Source: Nitrogeniibacter aestuarii
GTDB taxonomy: Bacteria > Pseudomonadota > Gammaproteobacteria > Burkholderiales > Rhodocyclaceae
DNA length: 64,000 nucleotides
Reading direction: 5' to 3'
Assembly (NCBI RefSeq): GCF_017309585.1
Contig: NZ_CP071321.1
Coordinates: 2,170,001-2,234,000, forward strand
In this document: positions 17,671 to 25,341 of the stretch, one piece after another
How positions within the stretch are numbered: the first letter of the stretch is position 1
How the letters are laid out: each line of letters opens with the position of its first letter
Translations under genes and position numbers: made by a program
Notes under the pieces: model-generated
The model's database searches: none
Seen by the model: the letters and a program-made list of their open reading frames with translations, nothing else
Told to the model about the DNA's origin: nothing

Positions 17671-17699
17671 TTGCAGTGCACAAGCCGATAGGCTAAATT
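17671..17699 (+). promoter_or_regulatory. Candidate sigma-70 promoter of hbd
   Basis: TTGCAG (17671-17676), a 17-base spacer and TAAATT (17694-17699) form a moderate match to sigma-70 consensus, placing the start of transcription near 17706, inside the adjacent inverted repeat. Confidence 0.4.
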
Positions 17700-17700
17700 C

Positions 17701-17720
17701 TCCATACGCCTAAGTATGGA
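17701..17720. promoter_or_regulatory. Operator-like inverted repeat before hbd
   Basis: A perfect 7-bp inverted repeat TCCATAC / GTATGGA, with six bases between arms, covers the predicted +1 position of the hbd promoter. No T-run follows, so a repressor site is likelier than a terminator. The regulator is unknown. Confidence 0.5.
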
Positions 17721-17773
17721 TGCGTTCGCGCATGATCGGGTTTTGACAAAAATTATTCCCAGGAGAATCAGTA

Positions 17774-18625
17774 GTGACTATTCAGACCATCGGTGTGGTG
17801 GGTTCCGGCACCATGGGCAATGGCATTGCCCAGGCGTTTGCCGTTGCCGGGATCAACGTGGTGATGACGGACATCGCTGAAGATGCGCTTGAGCGTGCCG
17901 TGAAAACCATTGCAGGCAGCCTGGATCGGCTCATCAAGAAGGAAAAGGCGACCGAGGCCGACAAGGCAGCGGCGCTCAGTCGTATCTCGACAAGCACTTC
18001 CCTCGATGCTCTCGCCCAGTGCGATCTGGTGATCGAGGCCGCGACCGAGAATCTGGACATCAAGCTCAAGCTGTTTGCGCAACTCGATGGCATTCTGGCT
18101 CCCGAAGCTGTTCTGGCAAGCAACACCTCATCGATCTCGATTACCAAGCTGGCGGCTGCGACGGCACACCCGGATCGCGTGATCGGCATGCACTTTTTCA
18201 ACCCGGTGCCGATGATGGCGCTGGTCGAACTGATCCGGGGCCTCCAGACCTCGGATGCGATCTATGAAAAGTCGCTGGCTGCGGCGGAAAAGATTGGCAA
18301 GACAGCGGTTCAGGTAAGGAACAACCCGGGGTTTGTGGTCAATCGTATTCTTTGCCCGATGATCAATGAGGCCATTTTCGCCTTGAGCGAGGGGCTTGCG
18401 ACTGCAGAGCAGATCGATGAAGCGATGAAACTCGGTGCCAATCATCCGATCGGACCGCTCGCGCTTTGCGATCTGATCGGCCTCGATGTGCAGCTGGCAA
18501 TCATGCAGGTGCTGTTCGACGGCTTCAAGGACCCCAAATATCGTCCGGCGCCCCTGCTCGTGGAGATGGTCGAAGCGGGCTACCTTGGACGCAAGAGTGG
18601 CAAAGGCTTCTTCGAATACAATTGA
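17774..18625 (+). CDS. hbd: 3-hydroxybutyryl-CoA dehydrogenase
   Basis: A 283-residue NAD(P)-dependent dehydrogenase interconverting acetoacetyl-CoA and 3-hydroxybutyryl-CoA, in butyrate, PHB or aromatic-acid degradation. It has the N-terminal GSGTMGNGIAQ Rossmann loop and the family's HFFNPVPMM catalytic-His segment, then NNPGFVVNRILCPMINEA, and a C-terminal dimerisation domain ending GRKSGKGFFEY. The stand-alone size shows it is not part of a fused FadB protein. The GTG start has AGGAGA 8 bases upstream. Monocistronic, with a terminator after it. Also annotated as paaH/mmgB in relatives. Confidence 0.94.
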   Translation: MTIQTIGVVGSGTMGNGIAQAFAVAGINVVMTDIAEDALERAVKTIAGSLDRLIKKEKATEADKAAALSRISTSTSLDALAQCDLVIEAATENLDIKLKLFAQLDGILAPEAVLASNTSSISITKLAAATAHPDRVIGMHFFNPVPMMALVELIRGLQTSDAIYEKSLAAAEKIGKTAVQVRNNPGFVVNRILCPMINEAIFALSEGLATAEQIDEAMKLGANHPIGPLALCDLIGLDVQLAIMQVLFDGFKDPKYRPAPLLVEMVEAGYLGRKSGKGFFEYN

Positions 18626-18642
18626 TTGAGCTGTTCAGAAAG

Positions 18643-18667
18643 AAGGCCCGGGTGTTCTGGGCCTTTC
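18643..18667. terminator. Terminator between convergent hbd and lyase genes
   Basis: AAGGCCC (18643-18649) pairs with GGGCCTT (18659-18665), with T-rich sequence right after it. It lies in the 42-base gap between convergent stop codons, and the minus-strand stop sits just beyond it. Confidence 0.75.
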
Positions 18668-19651
18668 TCATGCCTTGAAAAATCGTGCCGTGCTCTGTTC
18701 CGGAATGGCGCCCCCAGTGGATGCCGCTCGTTTCAGCAAGGTCCAGTAGTACCGGTACGATGCGCGATCGTGCAACTTGCCTTCATGACGGATCGGACCC
18801 CAGTGATTGTCCGCTGCCGCGTTGAGAATGGCATCCGCTTCGGCGACTTCGGAAAAGTCGGGTTGCATCGCTGCCAGTATCGGGTCGATCTGATTCGGGT
18901 GAATGCTCCACATCCGCAGGTAACCGAACTCCTTTCGCGCCCGCATGGCATCGTTGCGGATGTAGTCGACGTCATTCAACTCAGTGGTCACGTTGTGCGA
19001 TGGGACTACGCCGTTGGCCAGCGCGGCCGCGGCAATATCGGTTTTGGCACGCGCAATCAGTGGATGATCGAACTGGCCAGGGCTGCGCATCGCGTCCCCC
19101 GGTATGGCGCCATGGTGGGCGCTGACGAAATCCATCAGGCCGAAGTCGAGGCTTTCGACGCCGTCGAGCGCCGCAATCTGCCACGCCTCACGCAAGGCAC
19201 CGTGGGTCTCGATCAGAACGTGGATCGGCAGTTTCCGGTGTTGCCCGTTGAAGCGCTGCTGATCGCGGATAAAAGCGATCTGGATAGCCACGTCGTCGGC
19301 CGTGCGCGGCTTGGGCAGCGTCAGAAAGGCGAGCTTCTCTCCGGCGCCTTTGATCAGGATTTCCACATCTCGTTGCCAGGATGGATGTGTGATGTCGTGA
19401 ATGCGCGCCCCGACACGACTGAATCGGTTCGTTTCCGAATGGATCATGTCGACGACCATGTGGGCATGGGCTTCCTCTTCGCCGGCACGGGCGCCATCTT
19501 CGCAATCGCAGGTGATGTCGAACACCGGCCCCTTGTCGTTTTGCAGGAGCAAGGCCTTGCCGATGAGCTTCTCGCTACCAGCGTAGTGGTCGACGGCGGG
19601 CATCTGGGTGAGGGTGCGCTCACCCTGGAAAAGAACCTGATCGGGATGCAT
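18668..19651 (-). CDS. HpcH/HpaI-family CoA-ester lyase (CitE-like)
   Basis: A 327-residue TIM-barrel lyase of the citrate lyase beta / malyl-CoA lyase superfamily. Visible landmarks are the FDITCDCEDGA strand, KPRTADDV, the metal-binding Glu in IETHGAL and the Asp in FGLMDFV. Related enzymes cleave malyl-CoA, citramalyl-CoA or similar esters; the exact substrate is not decided by sequence. It lies downstream of mdh on the same strand, behind a terminator. The start at 19651 (MHPDQV) begins the conserved part; no strong ribosome site is visible, and the longer frame to 19714 would run into the terminator hairpin. Confidence 0.85.
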   Translation of the reverse strand: MHPDQVLFQGERTLTQMPAVDHYAGSEKLIGKALLLQNDKGPVFDITCDCEDGARAGEEEAHAHMVVDMIHSETNRFSRVGARIHDITHPSWQRDVEILIKGAGEKLAFLTLPKPRTADDVAIQIAFIRDQQRFNGQHRKLPIHVLIETHGALREAWQIAALDGVESLDFGLMDFVSAHHGAIPGDAMRSPGQFDHPLIARAKTDIAAAALANGVVPSHNVTTELNDVDYIRNDAMRARKEFGYLRMWSIHPNQIDPILAAMQPDFSEVAEADAILNAAADNHWGPIRHEGKLHDRASYRYYWTLLKRAASTGGAIPEQSTARFFKA

Positions 19652-19719
19652 TGTTAAGGTTTGGAGCTGGTGAGAACGAGTCAGGGAGCATAACAAAACG
19701 GAAGGCGGGTACAAAAAAA

Positions 19720-19745
19720 CGGGAGCGTTTCCGCTCCCGTTTTTC
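19720..19745. terminator. Bidirectional terminator between mdh and lyase gene
   Basis: CGGGAGCG / CGCTCCCG (19720-19727 with 19732-19739) is flanked by a 7-base A-run on the left and a T-run on the right. On the minus strand it follows mdh, so mdh is normally separated from the downstream lyase. Confidence 0.88.
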
Positions 19746-19766
19746 TGGCTGCTGCCGATCTGCGAA

Positions 19767-20756
19767 TTACAGCAGATCTTTCACGCCATCACGCTCTTCG
19801 AGCAGTTCGTTCAGCGTGTTGTCCATGCGGTCCTTGGAGAATTCGTCGATCTCCAGGCCCTGAACGATTTTGTACTCACCGTTTTCGGTGGTGCAGGGGA
19901 AGCCGTAGATGATGCCTTCCGGGATGCCATAGGAGCCGTCAGACGGCACGCCCATGGTGACCCATTCGCCATTGGAGCCCAGCACCCAGTCACGGATGTG
20001 ATCGATCGCCGCGTTGGCAGCGGAGGCAGCGGAGGACAGGCCGCGTGCTTCGATGATGGCGGCGCCGCGCTTGCCCACGGTCGGCAGGAACACGTCGCGG
20101 TTCCAGGCTTCGTCGTTCACCAGACCCTTGACGTTGTCGCCGTTGGACTCGCAGAAGCGATAGTCGGCGTACATGGTCGGGGAGTGGTTGCCCCAGACGA
20201 CCAGGCTCTTGAGGCTGGCAACGTCACGGCCGGTCTTGGAAGCGAGCTGGGACAGGGCGCGGTTGTGGTCCAGACGCAGCATGCCGGTGAAGTTCTTCGG
20301 ATTGACGCGGCCGAATTTTTCGGCGGTCTTCATGGCAATGTAGGCGTTGGTGTTGCAGGGATTGCCAACAACCAGGATCTTGCAGTCCGGGTCGGCATAC
20401 TGGCCAATGGCGGCGCCTTGCACAGTGAAGATCTTGGCGTTTTCGGTCAGCAGGTCCTTGCGCTCCATGCCGGGGCCGCGCGGACGGGCACCGACCAGCA
20501 GGGCGACCTGGGCATCCTTGAAGGCAACGTTCGGATCGTCAGTGGCGATCATGCCGGCGAGCAGCGGGAATGCGCAGTCTTCCAGCTCCATCATCACGCC
20601 CTTGACGGCTTTTTGCGCCTGCGGAAGATCCAGCAGTTGCAGAATGACCGGCTGGTCCTTGCCAAGCATTTCGCCGCTGGCGATACGGAACAAAAGGCTG
20701 TAACCGATTTGACCGGCAGCGCCGGTAACGGCGACGCGAACTGGGGCTTTGCTCAT
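19767..20756 (-). CDS. mdh: Malate dehydrogenase (NAD+)
   Basis: A 329-residue TCA-cycle enzyme oxidising malate to oxaloacetate. It has the TGAAGQIGYSLLF nucleotide-binding loop, the mobile-loop arginines in GARPRGPGMERKDLL, the LDHNRA substrate arginine and the catalytic His in WGNHSPTMYAD. The length and these motifs match the cytosolic-MDH-like group common in beta-proteobacteria. It is transcribed away from the GntR regulator with a 211-base shared upstream region. Confidence 0.97.
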   Translation of the reverse strand: MSKAPVRVAVTGAAGQIGYSLLFRIASGEMLGKDQPVILQLLDLPQAQKAVKGVMMELEDCAFPLLAGMIATDDPNVAFKDAQVALLVGARPRGPGMERKDLLTENAKIFTVQGAAIGQYADPDCKILVVGNPCNTNAYIAMKTAEKFGRVNPKNFTGMLRLDHNRALSQLASKTGRDVASLKSLVVWGNHSPTMYADYRFCESNGDNVKGLVNDEAWNRDVFLPTVGKRGAAIIEARGLSSAASAANAAIDHIRDWVLGSNGEWVTMGVPSDGSYGIPEGIIYGFPCTTENGEYKIVQGLEIDEFSKDRMDNTLNELLEERDGVKDLL

Positions 20757-20898
20757 GACGACTCCCTCTCCAGGTGATTAAACGGCTGTTTGATGCCAAT
20801 GCAATTCGCAGCCTTGAAAAACGGTGCTTTGCGGTATCATATTGCGACCGCACAAAACGCGCTGCATACTAAGGTAGTTCAAACAAAAAATCAATTCA

Positions 20899-20928
20899 TG
20901 TCTAATATCTTATATAAGACATAAGACT
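20899..20928. promoter_or_regulatory. Palindromic operator candidate between mdh and gntR
   Basis: The sequence holds a perfect 12-bp palindrome TCTTATATAAGA (20909-20920) inside a wider ATGTCT...AGACAT repeat (20899-20904 and 20918-20923). A direct repeat of ATAAGAC follows (20915-20921, 20922-20928). It lies 40-70 bases upstream of the GntR-family start and could overlap its -10 region, as expected for autoregulation. Confidence 0.6.
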
Positions 20929-20967
20929 GGTATTTACCTGACCTGAGTTTTGTGCTGAAATACGCGG

Positions 20968-21696
20968 ATGGCACCTGCGTCCCCAACCTTCAGTCCGCTC
21001 TATCGTCAGATCAAGAGTCTGATGATGCATGCGCTCGAATCTGCCGAGTGGCAGCCGGGCCAGGCAATTCCAAGTGAGCAGGAACTTGCCCAGCGCTTCG
21101 GCGTGAGTCAAGGTACCGTCCGCAAGGCGATTGACGAAATGGCTGCCGAAAACCTGCTCATTCGCAAGCAGGGCAAGGGCACCTTTGTGGCGTCCCATAA
21201 CGATCCTCGTGCTTTGTTCCGCTTTCTCCGGCTGGTGCCCGAGAATGGTGATCTTGCGCACCCGACCAGTGTTCCGCTCGAATGCTGGCGCGCCAAGGCG
21301 GGGCACGAGGCGTCTCGTGTCTTGCAGATCGAGCCGGGCGAGCCGATCATCATCGTTCGTCGACTTCTCAAATTTAGTTCAAAACCCGTGGTTGTCGACG
21401 AAATTTATCTGCCTGGAGAAATTTTTCAGGGGCTGACAATCGAAGTGCTGCAAGGGTGGAACGGTTCGCTCTACAGTCTTTTCGAATCCCGATTCGGGTT
21501 GCGGATGATACGCGCCGAAGAGCGCATCCGCGCAGTGGCTGCCGATCGCGGCACCGCCGACACGCTGAATGTGAAGGAAGGTGTTCCGCTGCTATCCGTC
21601 GAGCGCGTCACCTATACCTATGGAGACAGGCCGGTTGAATGGCGTCGCGGCCTGTATTCAACCGCCGAGCATTTTTATCTGAATGAATTGAATTAG
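20968..21696 (+). CDS. GntR/HutC-family transcriptional regulator
   Basis: The 242-residue regulator has an N-terminal GntR winged helix (~8-75; PSEQELAQRFGVSQGTVRKAI, then KQGKGTFVA) and a C-terminal UTRA ligand-binding domain (~95-235). UTRA domains bind small metabolites, so a TCA-related effector is plausible from position, but none is known here. It sits between mdh and sdhC; 100 bases separate it from sdhC, so it may be the first gene of the sdh operon. A palindrome suited to a GntR dimer lies upstream. No target beyond this is shown. Confidence 0.92.
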   Translation: MAPASPTFSPLYRQIKSLMMHALESAEWQPGQAIPSEQELAQRFGVSQGTVRKAIDEMAAENLLIRKQGKGTFVASHNDPRALFRFLRLVPENGDLAHPTSVPLECWRAKAGHEASRVLQIEPGEPIIIVRRLLKFSSKPVVVDEIYLPGEIFQGLTIEVLQGWNGSLYSLFESRFGLRMIRAEERIRAVAADRGTADTLNVKEGVPLLSVERVTYTYGDRPVEWRRGLYSTAEHFYLNELN

Positions 21697-21796
21697 ATCG
21701 GGTCGCATGAGCCGGTCTTGGGAAACCGAGCGAAATTGGTGTTCGCTTGTTTTGGGAGTACGGCAGCGATAGCTGTCTTGCAATGAGGGGGAAGTG

Positions 21797-22186
21797 ATGT
21801 CCGAAGTGACAGTCAGAAAACAGCGGCCAAAACACTTGGCGCTGAACGAGATCCGTTTGCCATTGCCTGGCATCGTATCCATTCTCCACCGGGTCAGTGG
21901 CGCAGGTTTGTTCCTGATGTTGCCGCTGCTCCTTTCCTTGTTTGGTGACAGTGTCGGTTCGCCTGAATCGTTCGCCGCCTACAAGGAAACGGTGTCCAAC
22001 TGGTTCCTTAAGCTGATCCTCTTCGGTCTGCTGTGGGCCTACCTGCATCACTTCTGTGCCGGTATCCGCTTCCTGTTGCTGGATATGCACAAGGGGCTGG
22101 ATCTTCAGACCGCGCGTCTGACCTCCAAGATCGTGCTGGGCGTGAGCCTGACGCTGACTGTGATTATCGGGGTGTGGCTATGGTAA
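21797..22186 (+). CDS. sdhC: Succinate dehydrogenase cytochrome b556 subunit
   Basis: A 129-residue membrane anchor of complex II with three membrane helices. The SILHRVSGAGLFL stretch carries the quinone-site Ser/Arg, and YLHHFCAGIRFLLLD contains the haem-ligand His region. With SdhD it holds haem b and the ubiquinone site. ATG 21797 is preferred over GTG 21794 on spacing from GAGGGGGAA. It starts the sdhCDAB-sdhE-gltA run; its stop overlaps sdhD by 7 bases. Confidence 0.95.
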   Translation: MSEVTVRKQRPKHLALNEIRLPLPGIVSILHRVSGAGLFLMLPLLLSLFGDSVGSPESFAAYKETVSNWFLKLILFGLLWAYLHHFCAGIRFLLLDMHKGLDLQTARLTSKIVLGVSLTLTVIIGVWLW

Positions 22187-22527
22187 AGCGTATTGTTGTC
22201 GGGGCTCACTACGGCCTGCGCGATTGGCTGGCGCAGCGTGTCACCGCCACTGTGATGGCGTTGTACACCGTCTTGTTCGCCTTCAAGGCGATTGCGCTGC
22301 CCGAAATGAATTACGAAAACTGGAGCGGCATGTTCGCCGGTGGCTTCATGCGTTTTGCCACTTTCCTGTTCTTCATGTCCCTGTTCTACCACGCCTGGGT
22401 GGGCGTCCGTGACATCTTCATGGACTACATCAAGCCGGTTGGTGTGCGCCTTGCGCTGCACGTGATCGTGCTGTTCCTGCTCGTTGGTTACGCCGGTTGG
22501 GCGGCCCAGATTCTGTGGAGGCTGTAA
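22180..22527 (+). CDS. sdhD: Succinate dehydrogenase membrane anchor
   Basis: A 115-residue, three-helix anchor subunit. GLRDWLAQRVTAT opens the first helix and FYHAWVGVRDIFMDYI supplies the haem-ligand His and the Asp-Tyr pair near the quinone site. The start (MVKRIV) at 22180 lies inside the sdhC end; the longer upstream frame is sdhC read out of phase. sdhA begins two bases after its stop. Confidence 0.95.
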   Translation: MVKRIVVGAHYGLRDWLAQRVTATVMALYTVLFAFKAIALPEMNYENWSGMFAGGFMRFATFLFFMSLFYHAWVGVRDIFMDYIKPVGVRLALHVIVLFLLVGYAGWAAQILWRL

Positions 22528-22529
22528 GC

Positions 22530-24323
22530 GTGAGTATCGCAAAACGTACTTTTGATGCAGTCATCGTCGGGGCCGGTGGTGCCGGTCTGCGCGCTGCACT
22601 GCAACTTTCTGAAGCCGGCCTGAAGACGGCCGTGCTTTCCAAAGTGTTCCCGACCCGTTCGCATACCGTTGCCGCCCAGGGTGGCGTGGCTGCTTCGCTC
22701 GGAAACTCGACCGAAGACAACTGGCACTGGCACATGTACGACACCGTCAAGGGGTCGGACTGGCTGGGCGACCAGGATGCCATCGAGTTCATGTGTCGCA
22801 AGGCCAATGAAGTGGTCATCGAACTTGAGCACTTCGGTATGCCGTTCGACCGTACCGACAACGGCAAGATCTACCAGCGGCCGTTCGGCGGTCATTCCCA
22901 GAACTATGGTCAGTCGCCGGTGATGCGTTCCTGTGCTGCCGCTGACCGTACCGGTCACGCCATGCTGCACGCGCTGTATCAGCGCAACGTGCGGGCAAAC
23001 ACACAGTTCTTCGTCGAGTGGATGGCGCTCGATCTGATCCGCGATGCCGACGGCGACGTGGTGGGCGTGACGGCCATGGAAATGGAAACCGGCGAGGTCA
23101 CCATCTTCCACGCCAAGGCCACCGTGTTTGCCACGGGTGGTGCAGGGCGTATCTATTACAGCTCCACGAATGCCTTCATCAACACCGGTGACGGTGTCGG
23201 TATGGCGGCGCGTGCCGGCATTCCGCTCGAAGACATGGAGTTCTGGCAGTTCCACCCGACCGGCGTGGCCGGTGCTGGCGTGCTGATCACCGAGGGTGTT
23301 CGCGGCGAGGGCGGTATCCTGCGTAACTCCGATGGCGAGCGCTTCATGGAACGCTATGCCCCGACCCTGAAGGATCTGGCGTCGCGTGACGTGGTGTCGC
23401 GCTCAATGGTGACCGAGATCAACGAAGGTCGCGGTTGCGGTCCTGACAAGGATCACGTGATGCTGGACATCACCCACCTGTCGCCGGACACCATCATGAA
23501 GCGCCTGCCGGGTATCCGCGAGATCTCCATCCAGTTCGCGGGTGTTGATCCGATCAAGGCGCCGATTCCGGTCGTGCCGACCTGTCACTACCAGATGGGT
23601 GGTATCCCGACCAACTACAAGGGTCAGGTCGTGGTGCCGAAAGACGGCAACCCGAACACCCCGGTGACCGGCTTCTACGCAGCAGGCGAATGTGCCTGCG
23701 CATCGGTGCACGGCGCGAACCGTCTCGGTACCAACTCGCTGCTCGATCTGCTGGTGTTTGGCAAGTCAGCGGGCGAAACCGTGGTTGATGACATCCAGTC
23801 CGGCAATCTGCGTCTGAAGCCGCTGCCGGAAGATGCGGCCGACTTCGCGCTGGCACGCATGGCCCGTCTGGAAAACCAGACCAATGGCACCGATGTCCAT
23901 GAAGTGCGCCTCGAAATGCAGCGCGTCATGCAGAAGCACGCCGGCGTGTTCCGCTTCAAGGACCTGCTCGAAGAAGGTGTCAGACAGATCCTCGACGTAG
24001 CCGAAAAAGCCAAGAGCACCGAGATCAAGGACAAGTCCAAGGTCTGGAACACCGCGCGCCTCGAAGCGCTGGAACTCGACAACCTGATCGAAGTGGCCAA
24101 GGCGACCATGATCTCTGCCGAGAACCGCAAGGAATCCCGTGGTGCCCATGTGCGTGATGACGCGCCGGACACCGAGGAATTCCCCAACGGCCGTAACGAC
24201 GGTGAGTGGCTGAAGCACACGCTGTGGTTCAGCGAAGACAACCGTCTGGAATACAAGCCGGTTAACCTGGAGCCGATGAACGAAGGCACCAAGGCAATCG
24301 CGCTCGCCAAGCGTACCTACTGA
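22530..24323 (+). CDS. sdhA: Succinate dehydrogenase flavoprotein subunit
   Basis: The 597-residue catalytic subunit of complex II oxidises succinate to fumarate. It has the N-terminal FAD loop VGAGGAGLRAA, the covalent-flavin histidine in RSHTVAAQGG (His45), HPTGVAGAGVLITEG and the GEG-rich active-site region, and the C-terminal RKESRGAHVRDD segment. The GTG start at 22530 gives the normal N-terminus; the in-frame extension to 22497 lies inside sdhD. FAD attachment is assisted by SdhE, encoded two genes downstream. Confidence 0.97.
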   Translation: MSIAKRTFDAVIVGAGGAGLRAALQLSEAGLKTAVLSKVFPTRSHTVAAQGGVAASLGNSTEDNWHWHMYDTVKGSDWLGDQDAIEFMCRKANEVVIELEHFGMPFDRTDNGKIYQRPFGGHSQNYGQSPVMRSCAAADRTGHAMLHALYQRNVRANTQFFVEWMALDLIRDADGDVVGVTAMEMETGEVTIFHAKATVFATGGAGRIYYSSTNAFINTGDGVGMAARAGIPLEDMEFWQFHPTGVAGAGVLITEGVRGEGGILRNSDGERFMERYAPTLKDLASRDVVSRSMVTEINEGRGCGPDKDHVMLDITHLSPDTIMKRLPGIREISIQFAGVDPIKAPIPVVPTCHYQMGGIPTNYKGQVVVPKDGNPNTPVTGFYAAGECACASVHGANRLGTNSLLDLLVFGKSAGETVVDDIQSGNLRLKPLPEDAADFALARMARLENQTNGTDVHEVRLEMQRVMQKHAGVFRFKDLLEEGVRQILDVAEKAKSTEIKDKSKVWNTARLEALELDNLIEVAKATMISAENRKESRGAHVRDDAPDTEEFPNGRNDGEWLKHTLWFSEDNRLEYKPVNLEPMNEGTKAIALAKRTY

Positions 24324-24342
24324 GCGCCCGGGAGTCGAAACA

Positions 24343-25053
24343 ATGAGCAAACGTACCGTTCAATTCAAGATCTACCGTTACGATCCGGATCGCGACGACA
24401 AGCCCTACATGCAGGACATCTCTGTCGAGCTCGAAGCTTCTGACAAGAAACTGCTGGACGCGCTGGTTCGCCTGAAGGCCAAGGACGACACCCTGTCGTT
24501 CCGACGTTCATGCCGTGAAGGTGTGTGTGGCTCCGACGCCATGAACATCAACGGCAAAAACGGCCTGGCCTGTCTGACCGACGTGGACAGTCTGCCGCAG
24601 CCGATCACGCTGCGCCCGCTGCCGGGTCTGCCGGTCATTCGCGACCTGATCGTGGACATGACCCAGTTCTTCAAGCAGTACCACTCGATCAAGCCCTACC
24701 TCGTGAACAACGAGCCGACGCCGGAGCGTGAGCGCCTGCAGACGCCGGAGGAACGCGAGGAACTCAACGGCCTGTACGAGTGCATCCTGTGTGCCTGCTG
24801 CTCGACCTCTTGCCCGTCGTTCTGGTGGAACCCGGACAAGTTCGTTGGCCCGGCTGGCCTGCTGGCTGCCTACCGCTTCCTGGCGGATACGCGCGATCAG
24901 GACACCACGGCCCGCCTCGATAACCTCGAGGATCCGTATCGCCTGTTCCGTTGTCACTCCATCATGAACTGTGTTGACGTCTGTCCGAAGAGTCTGAACC
25001 CGACCAAAGCGATCGGGAAGATCAAGGACATGATGGTCAGCCGCGCGGTATGA
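24343..25053 (+). CDS. sdhB: Succinate dehydrogenase iron-sulfur subunit
   Basis: The 236-residue electron-transfer subunit. The N-terminal ferredoxin domain holds the [2Fe-2S] cysteines (57, 62, 65, 77 in CREGVCGSDAMN...LAC). The C-terminal domain binds [4Fe-4S] and [3Fe-4S] through CILCACCSTSCPS (from ~147) and CHSIMNCVDVCPK. The fourth base of the stop region is shared with sdhE (ATGA overlap), so the two are translationally coupled. Confidence 0.97.
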   Translation: MSKRTVQFKIYRYDPDRDDKPYMQDISVELEASDKKLLDALVRLKAKDDTLSFRRSCREGVCGSDAMNINGKNGLACLTDVDSLPQPITLRPLPGLPVIRDLIVDMTQFFKQYHSIKPYLVNNEPTPERERLQTPEEREELNGLYECILCACCSTSCPSFWWNPDKFVGPAGLLAAYRFLADTRDQDTTARLDNLEDPYRLFRCHSIMNCVDVCPKSLNPTKAIGKIKDMMVSRAV

Positions 25054-25313
25054 CAATCAATCGGGGGCGCGTTCGGTGGCACTGTCGTCGGGCTCTTCTG
25101 GAGCTTGACCTGGTGTTTTCGCGCTTCCTCGATGACCAGTTTGACCACTTGAGCGATGCTCAGGTGGAAGATTTGCAGGAACTGCTGAACCTCGAAGATC
25201 ACGACCTTTGGGCCATGGTCAACGGGAGCAAGGAATGCACCGAAAAGCGCTGGTCGCTGTTCATCGAGATGCTGCGCCACTCCAGTGACGCAGCCCGCTC
25301 GGGCGACGCGTAA
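25050..25313 (+). CDS. sdhE: FAD assembly factor SdhE, motif variant
   Basis: An 87-residue SdhE/SDHAF2-family protein that promotes covalent flavinylation of SdhA. The helical-bundle core is recognisable (RVRWHCRR..LELD, DLQELLNLEDHDLW). The canonical R-G-x-x-E motif reads R-A-L-L-E here: the conserved Gly is Ala (GCT codon). In human SDHAF2 a change at this Gly (G78R) inactivates the protein; Ala is milder. ATG overlaps the sdhB stop by 4 bases; gltA follows after 28. Confidence 0.92.
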   Translation: MTINRGRVRWHCRRALLELDLVFSRFLDDQFDHLSDAQVEDLQELLNLEDHDLWAMVNGSKECTEKRWSLFIEMLRHSSDAARSGDA

Positions 25314-25341
25314 TAACTACGGGTAACACAGAGGACGAGTC

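Larger units (their letters stand above)
17468..17773. other. Divergent intergenic region ClC / hbd
   Basis: This 306-base gap separates the divergent ClC and hbd genes and must carry both promoters. A promoter candidate and a perfect palindrome lie in its hbd-proximal third (listed separately). No coding capacity is evident in the rest. Confidence 0.7.

Noticed and set aside
17745..17750. TTGACA near hbd as a -35 element
   Set aside because: The ribosome site and start codon follow too closely to leave room for a -10 and a leader.
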